Shown: positions 16,670 to 24,697 of the stretch, piece by piece
Numbering within the stretch: the stretch's first letter is position 1
Layout of the letters: each line of letters opens with the position of its first letter
Source of the DNA: Acidimicrobiia bacterium
GTDB lineage: Bacteria; Actinomycetota; Acidimicrobiia; Spongiisociales; ZC4RG35
Length of the DNA stretch: 49,506 nucleotides
Direction: 5' to 3'
Assembly (NCBI GenBank): GCA_025922945.1
Contig: JAICGW010000006.1
Span: forward strand, 1-49,506
Position numbers and translations under genes: made by a program
Notes under the pieces: model-generated
Told to the model about the DNA's origin: nothing
Database searches by the model: none
The model's input: the letters and a program-made list of their open reading frames with translations, nothing else

Positions 16670-16721
16670 CGTTCTGGGGGCTGGTAGATAGGCGGTACCG
16701 CCCTGCGAACCCTGGGTTCGC
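16670..16721 (-). repeat. 52-bp dispersed intergenic element, copy 2
   Basis: Read leftward from 16721 this matches 402-453 at 46 of 52 positions, without gaps. It begins directly after the stop of the truncated ALDH gene and ends 9 bp before the -10 (TAGCGT, 16660-16655) of the alkA-like gene, the same arrangement as copy 1. In this copy GCGAACC and GGTTCGC form a perfect 7-bp stem around CAG, and GGCGGTACCGCC is a perfect palindrome. Confidence 0.85.
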
Positions 16722-17588
16722 TTAAAGACCTTTGGGATGCCAGACGGTTTTGGTCTCGGTGAAGGCCGCGATCAAGTAGGGGGATTGGAGGTCGGTGTAG
16801 CCGTCGGTGCCCACCAGTCGCTTCACGTTGTGGACTGCTCCCTGCCTCACGCGCAAGCCCACCTCCGGCACCGCTCCGGCCAAGTCGACCGCGTTGACGT
16901 CCATATGGTCGGCCAGCCACGGGGCCAGCTCGGCCGGAAAACCGGTGAGGATGTTGATAACCCCTGGCGGCACGTCCGAGCTCTCGAGCACCTCGGAGAA
17001 AGTGATTGCCGGAAGGGGCTGGCTTTCCGAGGAGACCACCACGGCGGTATTCCCGGTCACGATCACCGGAGCCAGACGTGAGACCAGACCGAGCAAGGCC
17101 GGGGTTTCGGGAGCAATGATCCCCACCACCCCGGTCGGTTCGGGGGCCGAGATGTTGAAGAAGGGGCCGGCCACCGGGTTGAGGTTCCCGTAGATCTGAG
17201 AGAACTTGTCGGCCCATCCCGCGTACCAGACCATGCGGTCGACCGCCGCCGAGACCTCGGCGCGGGCCCGAGCCGGGGTGAGCCCTCCATCGCCGAGTTG
17301 TTCGGCAAAGACCGCTCCCCGATCCTCCATCATCTCTGCGATCCGGTAGAGAATCTGGCCACGGTTGTAACCGGATTTGGCGGCCCATTTCTCCTCCGCC
17401 GTGCGCGCGGCTCGCACCGCCTCGCGCAGGTCCTTGCGCGAAGCCCGCGCCACTCGCGCAAGGACCTCGCCTTCGCTGTCGCGAGCGACGTAGCTTCGTC
17501 CCGATTCCGATCGCGGGAATTCACCGTTGATATAGAGCTTGTAGGTCTTGCGGACGTCGAGCCGGCCAGCTCTCGATTGATTCACCAT
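16722..17588 (-). CDS. Truncated, catalytically dead aldehyde dehydrogenase domain protein
   Basis: 288 residues, about 200 shorter than a normal ALDH. It aligns by eye with the first half of its upstream neighbour: GVVGIIAPETPALLGLVSRL for GVAGQVIPWNFPLMMLAWKI, and PPGVINILTGF for PPGVINIVTGA. The catalytic Asn (PWNFP) is replaced by APETP, the NAD-binding Lys (LKPAE) by VSSES, and the whole region with the general-base Glu and nucleophilic Cys is absent. ALDH16 proteins are known to have a full ALDH domain followed by a truncated one lacking the Cys; this gene and the next upstream look like a split version. The ATG shares a base with the upstream stop (TGATG). Confidence 0.8.
   Translation of the reverse strand: MVNQSRAGRLDVRKTYKLYINGEFPRSESGRSYVARDSEGEVLARVARASRKDLREAVRAARTAEEKWAAKSGYNRGQILYRIAEMMEDRGAVFAEQLGDGGLTPARARAEVSAAVDRMVWYAGWADKFSQIYGNLNPVAGPFFNISAPEPTGVVGIIAPETPALLGLVSRLAPVIVTGNTAVVVSSESQPLPAITFSEVLESSDVPPGVINILTGFPAELAPWLADHMDVNAVDLAGAVPEVGLRVRQGAVHNVKRLVGTDGYTDLQSPYLIAAFTETKTVWHPKGL
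17428..17467. repeat. 14-bp perfect inverted repeat within the truncated ALDH gene
   Basis: AGGTCCTTGCGCGA (17428-17441) and TCGCGCAAGGACCT (17454-17467) are perfectly complementary with a 12-base loop. The repeat is inside coding sequence for an Arg/Ala-rich helix. No T-run follows, so it is not a standard terminator; it could slow ribosomes or protect the mRNA. Confidence 0.65.
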
Positions 17589-19057
17589 CAGCCCACGCCC
17601 TTGAGATAAGGCAGCAGACCATGACGGCCGCCTTCGCGCCCGAAGCCCGACTCCTTGTATCCCCCGAAGGGCGAAGCGGGGTCGAACTTGTTGTAGGTGT
17701 TGGCCCACACCACCCCCGCCTTGAGGCGATCGGCCATCCACAGGATCCGCGAGCCCTTGCTGGTCCAAACCCCGGCCGAGAGCCCGTACGGGGTGTTGTT
17801 GGCCTTTTCCACCGCTTCCTCGGGAGTGCGAAAGCTCAGGATCGACAGCACCGGACCGAAGATCTCTTCCTGGGCGATGCGATGGCTTTGGGAGACACCC
17901 GTGAAAAGGGTGGGACGGAACCAAAAGCCGTTGCGCGGCAGAACGCAGTCGGGCTGATACATCTCCGCCCCTTCCTGTTGGCCGGCCTCCACCAGTTCTG
18001 AGATTCGCGCCAGCTGTTCGGCCGAGTTGATCGCTCCGACATCAGTGTTCTTGTCGAGAGGATCGCCCACCCGCAGGGTCGAGAGACGTCGCTTGAGCTT
18101 CTCAACGAATCGATCGTGAATCGACTCCTGCACGAACAAGCGACTGCCGGCGCAACACACATGTCCCTGGTTGAAGAAGATGCCGTTGATGACGCCCTCG
18201 ATCGCTTGATCCATCGGGGCGTCGTCGAAGATGACATGCGCCGCCTTCCCTCCCAGCTCGAGGGTGAGGCGCTTTTTGCTTCCGGCGAGTGCGGTGGCGA
18301 TCTGCTTACCCACCGAGGTCGAGCCGGTGAAGGCGATCTTGTCGACATCGTTGTGTTCGACCAGAGCGGCACCGGTGGCACCAGCGCCGGTGACGATATT
18401 GATCACGCCCGGGGGCAAGCCGGCTTCGGAGGCCAGGCCGGCGAAGGTCAGAGCCGAAAGCGGAGTGGTCTCGGCCGGCTTGAGCACCACGGTGTTGCCC
18501 GCGGCCAGGGCGGGGGCGATCTTCCAGGCGAGCATCATCAAGGGGAAGTTCCAAGGGATCACCTGACCGGCCACTCCCAGCGGCTCGGGATCGAGGCCGG
18601 GAAAGGCGTACTCGAGCTTGTCGGCCCAGCCGGCGTAATAGAAGAAATGGGCGGCCACCAACGGCAGATCGACATCGCGTGACTCCTTGATGGGCTTGCC
18701 GCCGTCCAGGGTCTCGAGCACTGCCAGCTCGCGGGAGCGCTCCTGCACCATTCGGGCGATGCGGAAGAGATATTTGGCCCGCTCCTTACCCGGCATCTCG
18801 CCCCAGCCGTCTTCGAATGCATCGCGGGCCGCCTTGACCGCTCGGCCCACATCGGTGGCATTGGCCTCCGCCACCTCGGCGAGCAAGTCCTCGTTGGCAG
18901 GGTTGATGGTCGGGAAATACTTCTTCGAGGCCGGGGCGCGGAACTTGCCATTGATGAAGAGGCCGTAGCGCCGCTCCAGTTCGACGATCTCGCTCGCCTC
19001 CCGGCTCGGGGCATATGACCACTCGAGGGCGGGCGTGGCCGGCAAGTTGCGCGACAA
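17588..19057 (-). CDS. Aldehyde dehydrogenase, full catalytic domain (ALDH16-like N-terminal half)
   Basis: 489-residue NAD(P)-dependent aldehyde dehydrogenase. Key residues are present: Asn170 in VIPWNFP, Lys193 in VVLKPAE, the general base Glu267 in LTLELGGK and the nucleophile in NQGHVCCAGSR (Cys301/302). FTGSTSVGKQIA is the NAD-binding loop. The start is TTG, 2 bases after the deoC stop, with AAGGA ideally spaced inside the end of deoC. Position next to deoC suggests that it oxidises the acetaldehyde released by the aldolase. It is followed, with a one-base overlap, by the truncated ALDH gene; together (about 777 residues) they match the size of single-chain ALDH16 proteins. Confidence 0.9.
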   Translation of the reverse strand: MSRNLPATPALEWSYAPSREASEIVELERRYGLFINGKFRAPASKKYFPTINPANEDLLAEVAEANATDVGRAVKAARDAFEDGWGEMPGKERAKYLFRIARMVQERSRELAVLETLDGGKPIKESRDVDLPLVAAHFFYYAGWADKLEYAFPGLDPEPLGVAGQVIPWNFPLMMLAWKIAPALAAGNTVVLKPAETTPLSALTFAGLASEAGLPPGVINIVTGAGATGAALVEHNDVDKIAFTGSTSVGKQIATALAGSKKRLTLELGGKAAHVIFDDAPMDQAIEGVINGIFFNQGHVCCAGSRLFVQESIHDRFVEKLKRRLSTLRVGDPLDKNTDVGAINSAEQLARISELVEAGQQEGAEMYQPDCVLPRNGFWFRPTLFTGVSQSHRIAQEEIFGPVLSILSFRTPEEAVEKANNTPYGLSAGVWTSKGSRILWMADRLKAGVVWANTYNKFDPASPFGGYKESGFGREGGRHGLLPYLKGVG

Positions 19058-19059
19058 AT

Positions 19060-20022
19060 TCAGTCCTTCGTGAAGTAGTCAGCCGATTGATAGCGGCCGG
19101 TCTTGAGCCATCGGATCTGCATCAACACATCGTTGAGCAAAGTCGACGCCCCAAAGCGAAACCAGTCGGGCGTCATCCAGGCGGAGCCGAGCGTCTCGTT
19201 GAGGACCACCAGGTAGCGGATTGCGTCTTTCGAGGTTCGGATGCCTCCGGCGGGCTTCATTCCTACCTGAACCCCCGTCGCCAGGTAGAAGTCTCGAATT
19301 GCTTCGAGCATCACCAGCGTCACTGGCAGCGTGGCCGCGGGCTGGACTTTTCCGGTCGAGGTCTTGATGAAGTCGGCTCCCGCTGCCATGGCCAACATCG
19401 ATGCTCTCCGCACCTGGTCGTACGAACCGAGCTCGCCGGTCTCGAGAATCACTTTCAGATGAGCCTGGTCGCCGCAGACTTCCCTCACCCGTCGGATCTC
19501 GTCGAAGACCCGGAAATACTCACCGGAAAGGAAGGCCCCGCGATCGATGACCATGTCGATCTCGTGGGCTCCCATCTCCACCACCCGGGAGGTCTCAGTC
19601 ACTTTGAGCTTGGTGTCGAGCTGCCCCGAGGGGAAATAGGTCGCCACCGACGCCACCTTGACCGAGCTTCCCGCCACTGCCTCCAGGGCGTAGGGCACCA
19701 TCGCCGGGTAGACGCAGACCGCTGCCACCGACGGAACCGAGGGATCGGTGGGATCGGGCCGAACCGCTTTGGCCGACATCTGCGCCACTTTCCCCGGAGT
19801 GTCCTTTCCCTCGAGAGTGGTGAGATCCATCATCCGCACCGCCAGTCGTAGCGCCTCGCTCTTCGAGTCTTTCTTGATCGAGCGGGTCGAGAGCGAGGCG
19901 ACTCGCTCTTCCACTCCTACCTCGTCGGTGCTCGGCACCGAGCGGAGAAAGCCGGCCAGGCTGGCATTGGTAATCCGTTCCGGGAGCAAAGCGGCGCGGT
20001 CGGGAGCTACTGCGAGCGCCAT
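19060..20022 (-). CDS. deoC: Deoxyribose-phosphate aldolase (human DERA-like form)
   Basis: Cleaves 2-deoxyribose-5-phosphate to glyceraldehyde-3-phosphate and acetaldehyde in deoxynucleoside breakdown. 320 residues, longer than the roughly 250-residue E. coli enzyme and similar to animal DERA. ADFIKTSTGKVQPAATLPVT contains the Schiff-base Lys; VGMKPAGGIRTSKDA the second conserved Lys; FRFGASTLLND near the C-terminus is characteristic of the animal-like form. TAACCT (20035-20030) is 7 bases before ATG, with TTGACA at 20056-20051, and there is no Shine-Dalgarno sequence. Heads deoC-ALDH-truncated ALDH. Confidence 0.93.
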   Translation of the reverse strand: MALAVAPDRAALLPERITNASLAGFLRSVPSTDEVGVEERVASLSTRSIKKDSKSEALRLAVRMMDLTTLEGKDTPGKVAQMSAKAVRPDPTDPSVPSVAAVCVYPAMVPYALEAVAGSSVKVASVATYFPSGQLDTKLKVTETSRVVEMGAHEIDMVIDRGAFLSGEYFRVFDEIRRVREVCGDQAHLKVILETGELGSYDQVRRASMLAMAAGADFIKTSTGKVQPAATLPVTLVMLEAIRDFYLATGVQVGMKPAGGIRTSKDAIRYLVVLNETLGSAWMTPDWFRFGASTLLNDVLMQIRWLKTGRYQSADYFTKD

Positions 20023-20029
20023 GTCGACG

Positions 20030-20056
20030 AGGTTAGCGATGGCCCTTGATTGTCAA
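20030..20056 (-). promoter_or_regulatory. deoC promoter (TTGACA-N15-TAACCT)
   Basis: Leftward TTGACA (20056-20051) and TAACCT (20035-20030) are separated by 15 bases. The -35 overlaps the stop codon of the adenylate cyclase gene. The spacer is two bases short of ideal, but this is the only TTGACA match among the leaderless-type promoters here. Transcription would begin at or next to the deoC ATG (20022). Confidence 0.6.
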
Positions 20057-21465
20057 CTAGGCGCGGCGAGGGCGAGCAAACGGTAGGCCTCGACCGCCTC
20101 GGAACGACCTTTCACCACCAGGCGACCGAGTGACTCCACCTTCGCTCCCTCGATGCGGCGCAGAGTCTCGCCGGCGATCACAACCTCCCCCGGGCCAGCT
20201 TTGGCCTGGAGACGAGCGGCGACATTGACCGCATCGCCAATCACGGTGAAAGTGCGACCGCCGGCGGTCCCCAACACCCCGGCCACCACGAGTCCCGTAT
20301 TCACCCCGATTCGGAATCGGGGCCAGGTGGGATTCGCTCTTGCCACCTCGTGAGCGGCTCCCTGGATCGCAATCGCTGCTCCACAAGCCCGAAGAGCATG
20401 ATCGGGTTGATCGCCCGAGGCATTGAAGGTGGCCATGATCGCGTCTCCGATGAGCCGATCGATCTCACCGCCGTAGCCGTCCACCACCGGCGGGATGACC
20501 TCGTTGTAGAAGGAGTTGAGCATGTCCGCCACCAACTGGGGGTGGTGATGCTCAGAGAAGCCGGTGAATCCGTGCAGATCGGCAAAGACGACGCTCACCT
20601 CGCGTTCAGCAGCTGCAGTCTCGGGGAGGTAGAGACCGCTCCAGCGTTCGTCCCGCCACGAGCGCTGTGCCGCAACCGCCACGATGACGAAGGCGATCAA
20701 CATCAGTAGGTGCCATTCCCACCAGGACATGTGCCAGTTGCGCCCCCACGCCACCGCCACCATGGCTTCGGCCAGCAGCGTGAAGGCCGCTGCCATCGCC
20801 AGTGGAAGAAGCGACCCGTGAGAGCGAGGGACGCGGAGGTAGCGCCAGACGGCCACGCTATAAAGAACCACCCCTACGGCCGCCAGGAGCAGCAAGGGAC
20901 CCGACGCTCGCTCGGGAGCGGCCGGGTTGTCGAGGGGACCCCACCGGGCAAGCGAGGCGGCCGCCCACGCCAGCATGAGAGCAACCAGCGCTGCCCTGAG
21001 GACCCGGGCATTGCGAATGATGACGCCGGCCATCACCCGGTCGGGTTGGGCGCTCGAGGCCGCAGCCAGAAATGACGACACCACCAACCCGATCGGGGTG
21101 GCGAGAGCAAAGCCAGCGTTAGTGGTTTCCAGCAAGACCCCGGGCGTCGCCAGTGCGTGCAGACCGAGGAAACCGGCGGCGGAAAGAAATGAGAGCGAAA
21201 CGAGAAAAATGCGGGCGTCACCGCGACGGTGCGCGGCGCTGGCGGTGCCGTAGGCGAGAGCGGCATTGATCCCTCCCGCGGCGAGAACGAGCCAGAAGTG
21301 GGACGGGTGATGTTCCCAAACCCGGTCTAACTCGGGGCGGGCGATGAGTAGCGCCAGCCCGAGGAGGGGCAACGAGAGCAAGCTGGCGCCGAAACCGAGG
21401 CGACGCGGATCGATTGTCCCCGACCCGGCGTGGCTGCGCGGCGAGGAGGGGTCGGCGGCCGTCAT
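20053..21465 (-). CDS. Membrane-bound class III adenylate/guanylate cyclase
   Basis: 470 residues. The first about 265 hold roughly seven hydrophobic segments forming a membrane sensor of unknown ligand; a class III cyclase domain follows (about 285-465). VVFADLHGFTGFSE has the first metal Asp, RLIGDAIMATF the second, and FTVIGDAVNVAARL the transition-state Asn and Arg. The base-selecting Lys usually two residues before IGD is Arg here (EIDRLIGDA), so purine preference is uncertain. TACGTT (21477-21472) lies 6 bases before ATG without a Shine-Dalgarno sequence. It diverges from the LacI gene and is followed by deoC; any regulatory link to either is not shown. Confidence 0.88.
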   Translation of the reverse strand: MTAADPSSPRSHAGSGTIDPRRLGFGASLLSLPLLGLALLIARPELDRVWEHHPSHFWLVLAAGGINAALAYGTASAAHRRGDARIFLVSLSFLSAAGFLGLHALATPGVLLETTNAGFALATPIGLVVSSFLAAASSAQPDRVMAGVIIRNARVLRAALVALMLAWAAASLARWGPLDNPAAPERASGPLLLLAAVGVVLYSVAVWRYLRVPRSHGSLLPLAMAAAFTLLAEAMVAVAWGRNWHMSWWEWHLLMLIAFVIVAVAAQRSWRDERWSGLYLPETAAAEREVSVVFADLHGFTGFSEHHHPQLVADMLNSFYNEVIPPVVDGYGGEIDRLIGDAIMATFNASGDQPDHALRACGAAIAIQGAAHEVARANPTWPRFRIGVNTGLVVAGVLGTAGGRTFTVIGDAVNVAARLQAKAGPGEVVIAGETLRRIEGAKVESLGRLVVKGRSEAVEAYRLLALAAPS

Positions 21466-21541
21466 GGAATCAACGTATCACCACCACCGTCCGGGGTCCG
21501 AGGACGCGAAAAACAGGCTTGTGCGGGGCCGTCATAACCAG

Positions 21542-21576
21542 TTGAAAGGTTTCAAGATGCGTCTGAAACGTTTCAA
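21542..21576. promoter_or_regulatory. Tandem LacI-type operators upstream of the regulator gene
   Basis: TTGAAAGGTTTCAA (21542-21555) and CTGAAACGTTTCAA (21563-21576) are near-identical palindromes. Their centres are 21 bp apart, two helical turns, so two dimers could sit on the same face of the DNA. The inner TGAAACGTTTCA is a perfect 12-bp palindrome with the central CG typical of LacI-family sites. They lie just downstream of a possible -10 (TAACCA, 21536-21541) and 15 bases or more before the regulator's ATG, fitting autorepression of the whole operon. Confidence 0.8.
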
Positions 21577-21590
21577 GGCCGGAAGGGGTC

Positions 21591-22568
21591 ATGGGGCGCA
21601 GCACGATTAGAGAGGTGAGCGATCGGGCCGGGGTCTCGGTCGGCACCGTTTCCAACGTCCTCAACGCTCCCCATCTCGTCGCCGATCCCACCAGGGCCCG
21701 GGTCCTCTCGGCCATCAGCGAGCTCGACTACCGGCCCAATCGTGCCGCCCGTAGCCTCCAGGCCCGCCGCACCTATCTCATCGGTTACCGGCTTCCTGGC
21801 GCCGGCAAGAGCCCGGCCCTCGATGTCTTCCTCCATGCCCTGGTGGGGGCGGCTTCCGGTCATGGGCTCGAGATCGCCCTTTTCTCACCTCGCGCGGACG
21901 AGACCGAGCTTGATGCCTACCGCCGGCTGATCCGAGGCGGTGATGTGGACGGTCTGGTGCTATCGGAAACCAACTACCAAGACCCCCGCATCGCTCTCCT
22001 CACCGAGTCCGGAGTCCCCTTCGTCTCTTTCGGGCGGGCCCTCGACTCCCAACCCTTCCCATGGGTAGATGTGGACGGGGCGGCTGGCATGAGGTTGGTC
22101 GTGGACCATCTGGTGGCGGCCGGTCATCCTCAGATCACGCTGGCGGCATGGCCAGAAGGGTCTGAAAGTGGCGACGACCGGGTGCGAGGCTTTGGGCCTG
22201 GCCAGGATCGAGAGGTGATCCGAGTTCTGGGTGGTTTCGAGAATGGACGCCGGCTGGGACACACCCTGTTCGACCGCGCCCGCCCCCCCACGGCGGTGGC
22301 CGCGGTCGAAGACAGCCTGGCCCTGGGATTGATGGCGGCTGCCGCCGACCTGGGGTTGACCGTGGGCCGCGATGTGGCGGTGGCGGGCTTTGACGACTCG
22401 GTGGCAGCCGGGTTGGTGACCCCGGGCTTGACCAGCGTGCGTCAACCGATGGACCGGGTCGCCCGTTGCATGATCGATGGTCTGGTCTCGATCCTGGACG
22501 GCGGCCCCGTGCCCCATTCCCAGCTGCTCATGCCCGATTTGGTGGTTCGAGAAAGCACCAGTCGATGA
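21591..22568 (+). CDS. LacI-family transcriptional regulator
   Basis: 325 residues. The N-terminal helix-turn-helix reads STIREVSDRAGVSVGTVSNV, with the hinge helix motif NRAARSLQARRT at about residues 46-57, then a periplasmic-binding-like effector domain. AVAGFDDSVAAGLVTPGLTS is the usual C-terminal block. GGAAGGGG (21581-21588) precedes the ATG. Its stop overlaps the GH65 start as ATGA, and two palindromes upstream are the likely operators, so it probably represses its own operon until an alpha-glucoside or derivative binds. The exact inducer is not readable from sequence. Confidence 0.92.
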   Translation: MGRSTIREVSDRAGVSVGTVSNVLNAPHLVADPTRARVLSAISELDYRPNRAARSLQARRTYLIGYRLPGAGKSPALDVFLHALVGAASGHGLEIALFSPRADETELDAYRRLIRGGDVDGLVLSETNYQDPRIALLTESGVPFVSFGRALDSQPFPWVDVDGAAGMRLVVDHLVAAGHPQITLAAWPEGSESGDDRVRGFGPGQDREVIRVLGGFENGRRLGHTLFDRARPPTAVAAVEDSLALGLMAAAADLGLTVGRDVAVAGFDDSVAAGLVTPGLTSVRQPMDRVARCMIDGLVSILDGGPVPHSQLLMPDLVVRESTSR

Positions 22569-24697
22569 ATACCTGGTCCTTGGTCGAAAACCGATACGTC
22601 CCCTCCTTGGCTTCGGGACACGAGTCCCTCTTCACGACGGGCAACGGTTATCTCTCCACCCGGGGAAGCTTCGAAGAGGCTCACCCCGACGAGCAACGCG
22701 GGACCTTCATCCAGGGTTTGTGGGTCACGCCGCCCGGCGAGCTTCCGCTGCTCGGAGCCGTGCCCGATTGGACGGGCTTCGAGTTATTCATCGATGGAAC
22801 CCGTTTCAGCCTCGATCGTCCGCCGGCCGGTTACCGGCGCACTCTCGATTTTTCGTCTGGTGTTCTCACGCGCGAGATCCTTTGGCGGGGGCCCGAGACC
22901 GGCGCCTGCAAGCTTCGCTTCCGCCGGTTGCTCTCGCTTTCCGACCCCCACTTGGCGGCGATGGAAGTACAGGTGACTGCCCTCACCGACCCGTTCACTC
23001 TCCGAATCGAGACCGGGATCGACTGCTCCATCCCCTCGCCGGTGCAGCCGGTGTGGAACCCGAAGAAGTGGGTCCATAACCGTCCGGCGGCCATGAGACT
23101 CGACGCCGAGAGCATCGACGGCTCTCATCGGCTCGAGGTGAGATCGGTGCTGTTCGGACCCGGCATCGAAGGGGTCATCAAGGAGCCGCGCCGGCACCGC
23201 TGGGTTGGCGAACGTGACGTTGGGGTAGGAGAAACCGTCACCTACACCAAGTACGCCCAGTACCGGGCTCGGCGGGACGAGGGCTCTCTCCCCCCGCTGC
23301 CCGATGCCAGTCGGTCTTTTGATGACGAGTCCCGCGCCTGCGCCCGGCGCTGGAAATCGCGCTGGACGTCGTCGGGTCTGGAAGTGGGTGGCGACCCCCG
23401 GTCAGAGCAAGCCCTGCGCTTCGCCGCCTTCCAGCTCATGGCGGCCGCCGCCCGCAACGATCCGCAGGCGGGGATCGGGGCCAAGCTGGCCTCGGGCTTC
23501 GGATACCGCCACCACGTCTTCTGGGACACCGACATCTTCGTGATTCCGTATTTCTCGTTGAGCCAGCCTGATCTCGCCCGTTCCCATCTCGGCTACCGCT
23601 ACCAGGGCCTCGACGGTGCCCGACGCAAGGCCAAGAAGTACGGCCGTCAGGGTGCCTTCTATGCCTGGGAGTCAGCCGCCGACGGTTCCGAGGTGACCCC
23701 GGAGTGGGGCACGCCTCCGGTGGGGCCTCCGGTTCGAATCTGGACCGGGGAGCTCGAGGAGCACATCACCTCGGACGTGGCCTACGCGGTCAACACATAT
23801 TGGAAATGGACGGGCGACGACCGGTTCATGGTCGACCAGGGCATCGAGATCGTGGCGGAGGGGGCTACCTACTGGGCGAGCCGGCTCGAACTCACCGCCG
23901 ATCGCGCCCACCTGAGTGATGTCATCGGACCCGACGAGTACCACACCCACGTATCAGATTCATTCTTCACCAACGTTTCCGCCGCCTGGCACCTGCGGTT
24001 CGCCGCCGACCTGATCGACTGGGGACGGCGGAACCATCCGCGAGCGGTATCGGACCTGGCGACCCGACTTCACGTCGATGACGAGGTCGTCGAGAACTGG
24101 CGGGGCCTCTCCGCCCGGGTGGTCAAGAGGCGGGGCCGCAACCGCGTCTGGGAACAGCATCGCGGGTTCTTCGATCTGGAATCCATCGATCTCGCCGCGT
24201 TCGCGCCGCGGCGAACCGGCATGTTTGGTCTCCTCGAAGAGGAACGTCTGCAGAAGGCGCAAATCATCAAGCAGGCGGATGTGGTGATGGCCATCGCTCT
24301 TTTCCCCGACGATTGCGGAACTCAGGCCGACCACTTGCGCAACTGGAACTACTACCTGCCCCGCACCGACCATGGATCATCGCTCTCGCCCGCCGCTCAC
24401 TCCCGGGTGGCTTCCCAACTCGGGTTTAAGGGGCTCGCCTTCGAGTTCTTCCAACAGGCGATCGCCATCGACCTCGAGGACTCGATGGGCAACGGTCGCG
24501 ACGGCATCCATGCCGCCACTCAGGGAGGAATCCTGCAAGCGGCACTCTTCGGATTCGCCGGACTCGAGCTCAAAAGCAGCGGACCGCGGGTAAGCCCGCG
24601 CCTCCCCTCCCACTGGGACTATCTCAACTTCACAACCACCTTTCACGGCAAACGCAAGCAATGGGAAACGACCAACAGAAAGGGAGCTACATCGTGA
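22565..24697 (+). CDS. Glycoside hydrolase family 65 phosphorylase
   Basis: 710-residue intracellular enzyme. GH65 phosphorylases split alpha-glucosides such as trehalose, kojibiose, nigerose or maltose with inorganic phosphate to beta-glucose-1-phosphate. An N-terminal beta-sandwich (about 1-265) precedes an (alpha/alpha)6 barrel. HVFWDTDIFVIPYF is the conserved substrate segment, DVIGPDEYH has the catalytic acid Glu458, IIKQADVVMA and RTDHGSSLSPAAHSRV form the phosphate site, which favours phosphorylase over hydrolase. Substrate among the disaccharides cannot be chosen. No beta-phosphoglucomutase gene is adjacent. The start overlaps lacI (ATGA) and the stop overlaps the binding-protein gene (GTGA). 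Confidence 0.9.
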   Translation: MNTWSLVENRYVPSLASGHESLFTTGNGYLSTRGSFEEAHPDEQRGTFIQGLWVTPPGELPLLGAVPDWTGFELFIDGTRFSLDRPPAGYRRTLDFSSGVLTREILWRGPETGACKLRFRRLLSLSDPHLAAMEVQVTALTDPFTLRIETGIDCSIPSPVQPVWNPKKWVHNRPAAMRLDAESIDGSHRLEVRSVLFGPGIEGVIKEPRRHRWVGERDVGVGETVTYTKYAQYRARRDEGSLPPLPDASRSFDDESRACARRWKSRWTSSGLEVGGDPRSEQALRFAAFQLMAAAARNDPQAGIGAKLASGFGYRHHVFWDTDIFVIPYFSLSQPDLARSHLGYRYQGLDGARRKAKKYGRQGAFYAWESAADGSEVTPEWGTPPVGPPVRIWTGELEEHITSDVAYAVNTYWKWTGDDRFMVDQGIEIVAEGATYWASRLELTADRAHLSDVIGPDEYHTHVSDSFFTNVSAAWHLRFAADLIDWGRRNHPRAVSDLATRLHVDDEVVENWRGLSARVVKRRGRNRVWEQHRGFFDLESIDLAAFAPRRTGMFGLLEEERLQKAQIIKQADVVMAIALFPDDCGTQADHLRNWNYYLPRTDHGSSLSPAAHSRVASQLGFKGLAFEFFQQAIAIDLEDSMGNGRDGIHAATQGGILQAALFGFAGLELKSSGPRVSPRLPSHWDYLNFTTTFHGKRKQWETTNRKGATS

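Noticed and set aside
16705-16721. Palindrome GCGAACC-CAG-GGTTCGC as a terminator for the ALDH operon
   Set aside because: No T-run follows, the loop is only 3 bases, and the copy at 402 does not keep the stem; it is treated as part of the 52-bp element.
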